NCBI RefSeq assembly: GCF_932526225.1
Contig: NC_064034.1
Span: 20,146,927-20,210,926 of the forward strand
Direction of reading: 5' to 3'
Source: Nematostella vectensis
Lineage: Eukaryota > Cnidaria > Anthozoa > Actiniaria > Edwardsiidae
Length of the DNA stretch: 64,000 bases
Positions 15,101 to 27,100 of this stretch are shown here, in pieces. The notes under the pieces were generated by a model. The model was not told where the DNA came from. It searched no databases and was given only the letters and a program-made list of their open reading frames with translations. A program made the position numbers and the translations under genes. Position 1 is the first letter of the stretch. Every line of letters starts with the position of its first letter.

Positions 15101-18100
15101 GGGCTACATAAATAACTTTACCAAGGTACACAACCAAACGAATGGGCTACATAAATAACTTTACCAAGGTACACAACCAAACGAATGGGCTACATAAATA
15201 ACTTTACCAAGGTACACAACCAAACGAATGGGCTACATAAATAACTTTACCAAGGTACACAACCAAACGAATGGGCTACATAAATAACTTTACCAAGGTA
15301 CACAACCAAACGAATGGGCTACATAAATAACTTTACCAAGGTACACAACCAAACGAATGGGCTACATAAATAACTTTACCAAGGTACACAACCAAACGAA
15401 TGGGCTACATAAATAACTTTACCAAGGTACACAACCAAACGAATGGGCTACATAAATAACTTTACCAAGGTACACAACCAAACGAATGGGCTACATAAAT
15501 AACTTTACCAAGGTACACAACCAAACGAATGGGCTACATAAATAACTTTACCAAGGTACACAACCAAACGAATGGGCTACATAAATAACTTTACCAAGGT
15601 ACACAACCAAACGAATGGGCTACATAAATAACTTTACCAAGTTACACAACCAAACGAATGGGCTACATAAATAACTTTACCAAGGTACACAACCAAACGA
15701 ATGGGCTACATAAATAACTTTACCAAGGTACACAACCAAACGAATGGGCTACATAAATAACTTTACCAAGGTACACAACCAAACGAATGGGCTACATAAA
15801 TAACTTTACCAAGGTACACAACCAAACGAATGGGCTACATTAATAACTTTACCAAGTTACACAACCAAACGAATGGGCTACATAAATAACTTTACCAAGG
15901 TACACAACCAAACGAATGGGCTACATAAATAACTTTACCAAGGTACACAACCAAACGAATGGGCTACATAAATAACTTTACCAAGGTACACAACCAAACG
16001 AATGGGCTACATAAATAACTTTACCAAGGTACACAACCAAACGAATGGGCTACATTAATAACTTTACCAAGGTACACAACCAAACGAATGGGCTACATAA
16101 ATAACTTTACCAAGGTACACAACCAAACGAATGGGCTACATAAATAACTTTACCAAGGTACACAACCAAACGAATGGGCTACATAAATAACTTTACCAAG
16201 GTACACAACCAAACGAATGGGCTACATAAATAACTTTACCAAGGTACACAACCAAACGAATGGGCTATATAAATAACTTTACCAAGGTACACAACCAAAC
16301 GAATGGGCTACATAAATAACTTTACCAAGGTACACAACCAAACGAATGGGCTACATAAATAACTTTACCAAGGTACACAACCAAACGAATGGGCTACATA
16401 AATAACTTTACCAAGGTACACAACCAAACGAATGGGCTACATAAATAACTTTACCAAGGTACACAACCAAACGAATGGGCTACATTAAATAACTTTACCA
16501 AGGTACACAACCAAACGAATGGGCTACATAAATAACTTTACCAAGGTACACAACCAAACGAATGGGCTACATAAATAACTTTACCAAGGTACACAACCAA
16601 ACGAATGGGCTACATAAATAACTTTACCAAGGTACACAACCAAACGAATGGGCTATATAAATAACTTTACCAAGGTACACAACCAAACGAATGGGCTACA
16701 TAAATAACTTTACCAAGGTACACAACCAAACGAATGGGCTACATAAATAACTTTACCAAGGTACACAACCAAACGAATGGGCTACATAAATAACTTTACC
16801 AAGGTACACAACCAAACGAATGGGCTACATAAATAACTTTACCAAGGTACACAACCAAACGAATGGGCTACATTAAATAACTTTACCAAGGTACACAACC
16901 AAACGAATGGGCTACATAAATAACTTTACCAAGGTACACAACCAAACGAATGGGCTACATTAAATAACTTTACCAAGGTACACAACCAAACGAATGGGCT
17001 ACATAAATAACTTTACCAAGGTACACAACCAAACGAATGGGCTACATAAATAACTTTACCAAGGTACACAACCAAACGAATGGGCTACATAAATAACTTT
17101 ACCAAGGTACACAACCAAACGAATGGGCTACATAAATAACTTTACCAAGGTACACAACCAAACGAATGGGCTACATAAATAACTTTACCAAGGTACACAA
17201 CCAAACGAATGGGCTACATAAATAACTTTACCAAGGTACACAACCAAACGAATGGGCTACATAAATAACTTTACCAAGGTACACAACCAAACGAATGGGC
17301 TACATAAACAACTTTACCAAGGTACATAGTTAGGTGTCACCTAGAAACTAACCCATGATGTTGCTGATCTTGAAGAAAATGTTTATTTTGGAAGGAATCC
17401 ATTAAATAAGCCCTTAGGTTCGTAGCAGTAAATACCAGGGGCCGATCGAGGAGTTCCAAAAAGGGGAATATTGTTCTTGCATGGATTTCCTTTTATTTCT
17501 TGTTATTTTTAAGCCAAATATCTGGCAAATTGGGGCCACGGTCTTCTCAGTCCCCCCTAGATCTGCCCATGTATACCTCCAAATCCATCCCTCAAATTAA
17601 ACTATTCCTGCAACAAAGAGCACTGCTATAAATTTTGCTGCAATAAACCCTTGCAATCAATGTGAGATAGTACAATACTGTCAGTTAATGAGCCAAAAGG
17701 GTGTTTAAGCACACATCAAATTTAATGATTTAAACTGTTATTTTGTGATTTCTTTAGTTGATCCAGAACTTTGACGAAAAGACAAATTTTGGTTATTGCA
17801 TGGAAGACATCATTAAATGGTATAGTACACTAATTCGTGTCCTAAGTATATACTGTTAGTTCAGATAGAACTTGCATTTAAGTTGTGTGAGAAGCACGCT
17901 TTAATGTGATCACTCAGAGTTTAGGTTTCTCACTGGATGTAGCATTGGTAGCATACGGGGGGGAGGGGGGGGGGGGTCAGCCTCATGTTTCAGATTGGTG
18001 GTATCAAAACAAGTGAACGAGAAAAAAAAATTAAAAAGGAGTTATGAATGTTATACTATTTTCAATAAAGTTTTACCCATTTTTGGCATTTTAGAAATTT

Positions 18101-21100
18101 CACAGAGGAACCATGTTCTTTTTCTACCCCTCTCTATCTGCCGTTTCAAGCACCTCCTCCTATGTCGTCCACCCTGCTTGTCTCTCTCCTTCTCCACTGT
18201 CCTTCTCCAGGTTGTTTTCGACCTCCCTTGCTTTCTTCTCCCCTCAGGCGTCCGGGCCATGGCTACGCTGCATTGGCATTCCCAATCCTGTCTGAGTACA
18301 TGGCCTATCAATTTCATCTTCTCCGTTCGATCTCACTGCTTAGTGGCTCTATGTTAGCATGTTAAAGGGCCTCCTCATTGCTGATGTGGTCTTTCCAGCA
18401 AATGTTCAGCATTTTCCTTAAGCATTTTAGATGGAATGTCCAGTATCCTATCATCTCCCTAGTATTTAAAAACCAGCTTTATTATACACAGGGCTTCTGG
18501 AACTACACGGAAAAAAAAACTCAAAATTACGCAGGATTCTTTGCTAAATTATCCGCTAAATTACGAGGAAAGTCAATCATTAAGCGCTTAATTATGCTTG
18601 ATTTTGCAATACATTTTTCTTTAAAAATCACAATTTTGCGGGATTCTTTACTGAATTACGCGCTAAATTACACGGAACGTCAACTGTTACGCCCAAACTA
18701 CAATTTGTACCAAAGGAAAGCACAAAATATTTTATTTTATTTTTTTGCTTGAAAATATCTTAGGCAAGTTTTCATTGGCTCCTAGCCACCAGCCATTTAA
18801 AAAAGGTATTTTATTATTAGTCCTAGGCCTTCGCAGTTCAGCAAAGAACGCCTAGTCATTTTATTTGTTTTCGAAATTCAGTTCGAAATATCGCACTCTT
18901 ACGGAGAATATATCTCTTTTTTTACGAGAAATAGAGGTAAGAACCCTAAAAGAACACATCAGCTGTGCAATTAAATGTTTTGTCTTTCAAAATTTAGCCA
19001 AATTACGCAGAAATTCCAGAAGCCCTGTATACAGCTACAGTGCCATGCTTGGTCATTGAGTTGGTCTTGCAACCTCATATGACCTGCTCAGAAACAACAT
19101 AACACAGCTGCAATTCTATAATAAATATATTATTATTCTTGTTTGCTTGAGCTGTATGAAAGCTTATTGACTTGAGATGTTTCTGTTGCTTCCAAGCTTG
19201 CTCTTGGGCCATGAAATGATAGGAAAAATTCAAGGTTCCTTAAGTTCCCCTATGATCTTTACACTCAAAAGCCTTATCATCAATAAGAGCTTGTATATGA
19301 TAGCAGCTCTAGGTTGCTAGTGGCCTAGTTCTGTATACCATGTGAATAGTGTGTGGTCCACAATAACACAATACAAGCATGTTTGCTTAAAATGTGGATG
19401 CTCAAATCCTTGAACACATTCTTTAAGATGTTTTGCATTGTTGAACTTGTTCAGATAATGCATACAAGCATGGGTTTGCTCAATATGTGTTGTCTCACGC
19501 TGGACTTGTTTGAAATATATAACACATTTTTTAAGATATTGTACAACCCTTTACTTTCTGTTGCAGTTTACAAGTCCCATTGACAATGCCTGCCAAGGAA
19601 GTGCGCGCCGCTGGTGTGCGAGCTCTTCGACACCTGTTTAGCGACAAAACAACTTTTGAGAAAATGCTCAAAGTCAGAATGGACATCTTCATTATCAGGT
19701 AAAGTCTGTTGGGGTGGTGCTTCCTTGTCAAGATTTGGGGGTATTGGAACAAAAACTGCTTTTTGAACACAACCAATTTCTGAATAAAAAGTGTTCATCA
19801 CGACCATGTTAAACACTAAGATAGTTCATGTCATCAAATCTATGTACAGTGTAGCTTTATCACCATCCCTGGGTATTCAAAATAGGGTGTGTACTTACTG
19901 TGTATGACCCACACTTTGTAGATCCATGGACAATACTAGAGACCTTTAGATCCGTGGACCAGGTCCACGACCAGGACGAGTTTTGGCCGCGCGCGCACTG
20001 GTACTACAGACTAGTCCTCGGCCTGGTTGTCGTCAAATTGCAACATTTAGATAGTAAACAAACCGTCGGAATGCAATTTTATTAAGTTTGTTCATAGTTT
20101 GGCCATGTTTGAGCCATGTTCTCCAAGAAAAACATTCTAACATCTTCAATTATGCTATACCTCGACGATTTTTTGGAGGAGGAAGATGTCATTCGAGTTA
20201 TCTTGGAGCAAAATCGGAAAAATCCTGCCATTCCTCACGAGAATTACAGTCGGATCGAGGAGACACTCGGTGATATGTCTGAGGCTGAACTAAAGGCTGA
20301 GTTTAGGTTCGGTCGTGGCGAAATTGACCTGCTTCTCGAAGCTCTTCAAATCCCGGAGTCATTCAAGTGCATCAATGGAACTGTTTCTTCTGGTTTAGAA
20401 GGACTATTGACTATTGATGTTTTTGAGGAGGTTTGCATACCCTTGCAGACTCGGTGATATGATCCCACGGTTTGGTCGCTCTATTCCTGAGCTTAGCCTC
20501 ATTTTATCAGAGGTCACCGATTTTATTGTGAATACACATGGTCATCTGCTACTTGACTTGAATCAACCCTGGTTACAGCCATTCCAATTGGAGTCGTTTG
20601 CTCGGGCAATCAGCCGAAAAGGTGCTGCGCTGGACAACTGTTGGGGTTTTGTTGATGGCACTGTAAGACCCATCTGCCGTCCAGGGGAGCACCAAAGAAT
20701 AATGTATAATGGCCACAAAAGAGTTCATGGTATTAAATTCCAGTCCGTGGTGGCGCCAAATGGCCTAATAGCCAACCTGTTTGGTCCAGTCGGTAAGTGC
20801 TTTTTTATTGTTTGACCCACTGGATCACTTGAAGATCCCCATACATGTACTATAGTTTCTTTCATAAAATATTTTGAAAGTCTTTATTAATGTCAATGTT
20901 AAAATTGGTTACATTAGATTTTGCATTATTTTTAATCTAGAAATTTGATGTTGCGACCCCATGATTTGTGCAGGTTTTCTAATTGGCTGTTTGAAAATAT
21001 TTTGACTTACCTAGTAACAATACTGTAAACAGTGCCCCACAGTGCATAGCATGTACATACTACTACTATAAAAGAGAGCTTATTTTACAGCCATTCATTT

Positions 21101-24100
21101 TTCACACTATGTAATTTCTCTTTCACATATACTTGGTCTGAGTCTCTATCTGTTACATTGCAAATGAACTTATCTTTGTGCGCCAACCATAGTTTGTTAG
21201 TACTGTGTACTATTAGGAACTTTTTTTCTTCCTTTTTTTGCACATAAAAAGACATGTGTATTGAAGAACTAACATACTTTTTCACATTTCCAGTACAAGA
21301 CTTAGAATTTCACAATATTCTCATTCGTAAAAATATTATTCTCCCTCTACAACAACATGCTTATGTTTTAGAATGCCACAGCTAAATATAAAATTGTTTC
21401 ACAATGAATTTAACAAATGTTAAATTTTCTTACACATACAGAGGGAAAGAGGCATGATGCGAGGATGCTACAGATGTCAGGGTTACTGCACCAACTTCAG
21501 CAATACTCTGTTGATCAAGCACGGCAGCCACTTTGCATCTATGGGGATCCTGTTTACCCTCTCAGAGTTCAGCTACAGGCACCATACAAACATGCTCACC
21601 TCACAGCCGACCAAGAGGCCTTCAATTCTTCAATGAGCAAAGTTCGATCGGCTGTTGAGTGGGTGTTTGGGGACATTGTCTCTTATTTTGCCTTTCTGGA
21701 TTTCAAAAAGAATCTCAAGATGGGACTTAGTCCAGTTGGTACAATGTATGCTGCCTGTGCTCTTCTACGGAATGCTCATACATGTTTATACAGCTCTATG
21801 TCTAGCTCTTTTTTTGACCTAGAGCCACCTACTATTCAAGAGTACTTTCAAGTTTAATGAAAATAATTATATTGTATTGTCAAAATTTTGGTCCCTGCTC
21901 ATCCCCTGCTACTCTGGTAGCAAAGGTTTCTTTGGGCTATTCCATTTTTGTTCCCCTCATATCAAAGAGCCAGAAAGAGTCTTTTATTTTGACTCTGGAT
22001 TTCCTTAGGGGTCTTCAGTTTTGAACCTGGTTTTCCACAGGGGGCTTTGATTTCGACTATAGATTTCTATATGTTTGCTAGAGTCTTGATTAGCAATAGG
22101 GTGCATAAATTTATCTGACATTTCCACAAGGGTAACATGAGAGATTCTAGATTTCCACTGTGGTAGAGCAAAGTTCCTCGATTGGGGGATTACAAATTTT
22201 AAATGGAATATGGCACTTTCTGTCAGTCTTTTATTAGCTAGCTGCTAGTTTCTGTTTTTAATTCTATCCAAAGCTCATTGGGCTTAAAAGTGCTAGTTTC
22301 TATTTTTTTGTTATTTGTCGAATATGAAGGAGCCAATTATATTAATTATACGAGGCTTGTTAAGACAGATTCTTTTAGTGTTTAAAGCAACTTGTGGCAA
22401 AAAATCTGGTTACTTAGAAAGTACCAAACCTATTGGCTTTATTTGGCAACTTTTGAAAGGTTTGCATATAAAAAGAAACTTTTGTTTCCTTGATGGCAGC
22501 CTAGGAAAATCAATTCCTTTAGGTGGTGAACTTTAATTTTTCGGCTTCCATGAATATTTCTTGGGAGGACTAACCAAAGTAAATGCTGACCTATAGTTCT
22601 TTCAAAGTAAATTAAAACTAAGCCAGGGGGTTGTCAACGTTCGAGTATATAGATTTTTGATTGCTACAGGTATTCTATAAAATAAAACACTTTTAGATTC
22701 TTGTGGAGTGAGAGAGTTGATACTTGCTTGATACATGCCTCTCAAAACCCTCAGATGATAGAGTACAGGCCACATGCTACCTGTATGCAAGTATTTTCAC
22801 CTCTATCCCATGTCCAGAGCTGAAGTGGGCACTACACAAGAGGGTGGCTATCTTGAAAAGTATCTGGCCTTATATCCATCTTTTAAGTGATTTCATAAAT
22901 TATGTATTCATATCCCTCACATGGAAGAGATGCAAGTCACAAATACAGTTTGAATGGGTTTAATTGATTTTTCTACCCCCCCCCCCCTCCCCTGTATTTT
23001 CTAAAGCCTTTTCTGTTGAGGAGGTGTGGATTTTTCCTGGGAACAGATGCCACATGGAATTTGACTGCTTTTGTTGTCTGTTGTTGAACAAACACAACTT
23101 TGACCCATGAATAATAAATGTAGCCCACTTTGTAGAAAATATGATTTAACTTTATTTTCCAAAGAATCTACTCTATAAAGAGTTTGGCACCAAGCAGATT
23201 GCTGAAGTGTTCAGTAGAGAAGTACTTGAACTCTGCTATAAAATGTCAGCAATTGACTATCAATATAATTTATAAAAGAAACATTAAAAAAACATGACAT
23301 TATTGCAGAGATGCTGTTAACAATAGTAGGTCTTTGCATTTTTAACAGCATTCAGCATCTCTGTTAGGACATTCATCATGGCCATATTCATGGCTTGTTG
23401 TTGCTGTTGCTGTTGCATATGCATCTGCTGTGCCTGTTGTTGCTGCTGGAGCAGGAAGCCATGGAAATGCTGCTGTTGCTTTAATTCATTTTCTCTGATT
23501 TCCAGCTCTCTTGCCCTCTCCTGACTACGTACTGCTATGCTCTGCTCCATTAATTGCACCAAACTTTGCTGTGTCTTTCTCTTTGGTTGGTCTTCTTCGC
23601 CCTTGTCTTCGCCACTCTCTTTTCTCTTCTTGGTTGCACTTAATCTCTCTGTTGCCTTCTTCCTCATATCTTCTGCCATAACCTTCTCGTCATCCACCCT
23701 CTCTTTCCTTTCCCTTTCCCAGTCCTCTATAAGCTCGTTGTAGTCTGTAAGCATCTGGTGCTTTTCATCGTACATCACCTCTCCCCCACTGTCTCTCTTC
23801 TCCTTCTTCTCTTTTTTTAAAAAGTCTTCATGCAGACTATTAAACCTCTTTCTCACCGACCTTTGAGTGACCTTAAACCCATGGTTTTCTTTTAAATTGA
23901 GGGCGATTTTGTCCCACTTCTGTCCTCTCTCTTTTGATGCGTAAGGATGCTTGTGAGGCTCCTCCGCAATAACCTCTTTCAGAAGTGAGACATCGCTGTC
24001 AAATTTCCATATAAAGAGCTCTCTTTTTTCCGCCACTTTTTTATCCTCAGACATTTTGTACTGTAAAAAATCAAGATTGAGTCTATTAAGCGTCTGAATT

Positions 24101-27100
24101 TAGTCAATTACAGAAAATTACGAGTACTTAGGCTTATAGTAAAAAAGATGAAGTTTGTTTACATTGCAGTGTTACGGTGGCAAATGCTCACTGTTATCAA
24201 ACATGTTGGGAACAATAAAAACGAAAAATGTGGGCGTGAAAAAAACTTAAGCGAAACTTTCAGCCCTTAGTTAGCCCTCCAAATATATATTTTCTGAAAA
24301 TGATCGTTAGGGTAACTGAATTATGCAAATTTTATCGTAAATGAAGAATCAAAACAATACGAGAAAAGCAACAAAGGGAAGACCGCGAAGTTTCAGCCGC
24401 TTTATTTGTATCTCAAAAAACGATAGATATGCATCTTCTTTTTACAGAGTTGCTTGAATTCTTTATCACATTTACCTTTCACAACACTGTCAATATTTCC
24501 TATAGACTTTTGATGAACAGAATGATTTGCAAAAATAAAAAACATACCTTGAACAAACTGGTCCCGTGAGTACCACTTTGCTGTGTAAACTTGTCGTCGC
24601 CCACTCGAGGGCGACCAGTTTTGACAGTAGCGTGACCGTGACAGGCCATCTGCGCATGCGCACACAACGCGCGAGCTAAAACTCGTCCTGGTCGTGGACC
24701 TGGTTCTCGGATCTAAAGGTCTCTACTATTGCCAATGAGGTCGAGAGGATCCAGGCCCTGCGGTTCATTCGAAAGGTAAACGCATGCTGTAACAGATTAC
24801 TAAATAAATTATCTGAGTTTTTTCTGCACATGTGAGTTGGTTTACATGGAAACATACCTCAAGCTCACTAACCCACTGTTTTTATATGCTTCTCAAGCGG
24901 AAAAGCTCTGTTTAGCAAAGTGGGGCTTCTGTTATGCATACTTTAACTTCCCATTAAGCAAAGACAAGATTTCTGTTCTACAATTGTGATGTTTACGATA
25001 CTGGTACATATGTTTTCATGTGACTTGTCACATAAACCTGTAAACCACAGTCTGTATACATGTGTTAAATTGTTTAAAGGTGTTAATTCTTCTCTATTTT
25101 GAGTGTTGTGTTTCCTGAATCTTATTGTTTCTACTTGACAGGTTGTTGCTGTGTGCCCCAAATCCTGCCCCATGTCATTGGCCGTTTGCTTGGTGTCGAC
25201 AGGAAGTGATAATTCCGAGGAGCCAGACAGATTGAAAACAGCATGTCTTGCTACTTTGTGTGAATTAGGTTAGTTGATCCATTCAAATTTACAGAGATTA
25301 CTTGTACATGTATCTCATTTTATATGGGAACCTGTGTGGTGCAGTTGGCAGAGAGTCACTGTGTCTCTTACCTTAGTTCAGAGTTTGATGCCCACTTTGT
25401 GTGTTGGTTTGGCCTGTGTTCTGTGGTCAGGTATGAGTTTTAAGGTGTGATTATAAAGCAATCATGATTAGAGTGAAACTCACCGAGGAAGCCAAAATCT
25501 TGTAGGTATGCATTTCAGCCTCACAGTATTTGTGTTTTAAAAGGAAAAAATCAATACATAATGCAAGGAACCAATTGTTTAAGAAATGTTGCTTGTTACA
25601 ACAGAAAGCAACATATTCAGTACTTATTAATCAGGCATAAATATCAGAAAGGGCTTATTTTTGTTGAAAATTGTTTTTCTGTTGCTCTTTGATGTAACTG
25701 CCACAGCCAGTTTTTGTGCTTATTTTAGCATGAAATTGCCACTTAAAAAATCACATGACTTTTTAGTGCAAGTTCCCTATTGCCTGTTTGTATGCTGTCA
25801 TTTTGTACTTATCTTTGATTTACTGGAATCAGCCATCAAGAACTCTGCCCTAGCTTCATACAGTGGTGGAATCAATGCCATTATCAGGAACGTGCTTGAT
25901 TGCCAAGTACCACGACTCAACGAGGCGCTCATGGTGACCTTACTCTTTCTTCTGAATAACTCGGACTCCAGGCCGTATGTGCGCTCCGATGTGGGGCTTG
26001 AGGTGAGGTCACTTTACTGTACCTTCCCGAATTATCCCCTTAAAAGCCTTGGTTTATCCTATACTTAACCTCACTTGCCCTGGTTTATACTTCTTAACCT
26101 CTTTAGCCTGGGTTTAAATGCTGTACTTAACCTCTTTAGCCCTGGTTTATTCTGTGCTTAACCTCTAAAGCCCTGGTTTATTCTGTACTTAACCTTTTTA
26201 GCCCTGGTTTAATCTCTACTTAACCTCTTTTGCCCTGGTTTATTCTGTACTTAACCTCTTTAGCCCTGGTTTATTCTGTACTTTACCTCTTTAGCCCTGG
26301 TTTATTCTCTACTTAACCTCTTTAGCCCTGGTTTATTCTCTCTTTAACCCTGGTATATGCTTACTTTAGTACTATGGTATTTTTTTACTGACTACACATT
26401 TGTGTGTTTTCCACGGTAGGGAGTTCTGGCTCCCTTTACAGATCTTCATTACAGACACAATGCCGATACCTCAGAAAAGCTTTTCAAGTAGGTGCAGACT
26501 ATACAACCTTTGGTAACTCTCAACTTATTTAACATGACTTTGAAAAATATTACTATTTTGTCTTATAGGGAAGACAGAGAGGCAAGACTTCGTGCAAGTG
26601 AGATGGCCATCATAGCTGTTTTCCGATCATGGTCAGGTAAAGGACACTCTTATGATTTCTGCAGGTGATGGATATGTTTTGCCAAGTATTTGTTGTTGTT
26701 TTTTTGGACACAGGGATAATCAGTTTCTGCAAGCCAGATGGAAAAGGACTGCAATCTTTACTTGGAGTGTTCTGTCTTAACAACTCAGAAGTCAGGGTAT
26801 GATTTTGTTGAATGGCGGAGCGCAGACAGGTCTTTTCTGGATGCATCCTCACGTCTTTTCTTTTCCTTTTTTTCAGAGAGGGATCATGGATATCATATCT
26901 CAGATTTTTAGAATCAAGCAAGCAGTATGGACGGATGATTTTAACATTGCACTGATGAGTGTGGGTAAGTTGCTCATTAAATCTCTCTTGAATGCTGTAA
27001 AATGATGATGGTAGTGGAGATCACGGGATCATGTTGATTGTGACTGTGATCTTAATGGTGATGGCCACGGCGATAGCGATGGAGATGGCGATGATGATGA

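Larger units (their letters stand above)
19938..24724. mobile_element. PIF/Harbinger DNA transposon, 4,787 bp
   Basis: The element starts AGAGACCTTTAGATCC and ends with the inverted counterpart, giving 47-bp terminal inverted repeats with two mismatches. It is flanked by a 3-bp ACT target duplication, consistent with Harbinger elements. Inside are the two genes typical of this superfamily: a DDE transposase (+) and a Myb/SANT-like DNA-binding protein (-), convergently arranged. Similar TIRs and a perfect target duplication suggest recent insertion. The transposase frame is broken, so movement would need a helper copy elsewhere. Confidence 0.95.
19922..24775 (+). pseudogene. RICTOR: Rictor exon 6 interrupted by a transposon
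   Basis: The exon begins after the TTTGTAG acceptor at 19922. Its first 16 bases end in ACT (19935-19937); the rest resumes with a second ACT (24725-24727) and runs to the donor at 24775/24776. Removing the element and one ACT leaves 64 nt. This reads in phase as RSMDNTIANEVERIQALRFI plus RK, matching the conserved Rictor N-terminal segment (human NEVERTQALRLVRK). Skipping this exon would shift the frame because exon 5 ends in phase 2 and exon 7 starts in phase 0. The last AG inside the element (before 24719) would add six bases, also out of frame. The allele therefore looks non-functional unless the element is lost. It may be a heterozygous or individual-specific insertion. Confidence 0.93.

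Noticed and set aside
13367-17325. CRISPR-like array
   Set aside because: Repeats are head to tail with no unique spacers, in a eukaryotic intron, and the unit is copied from an exon end.
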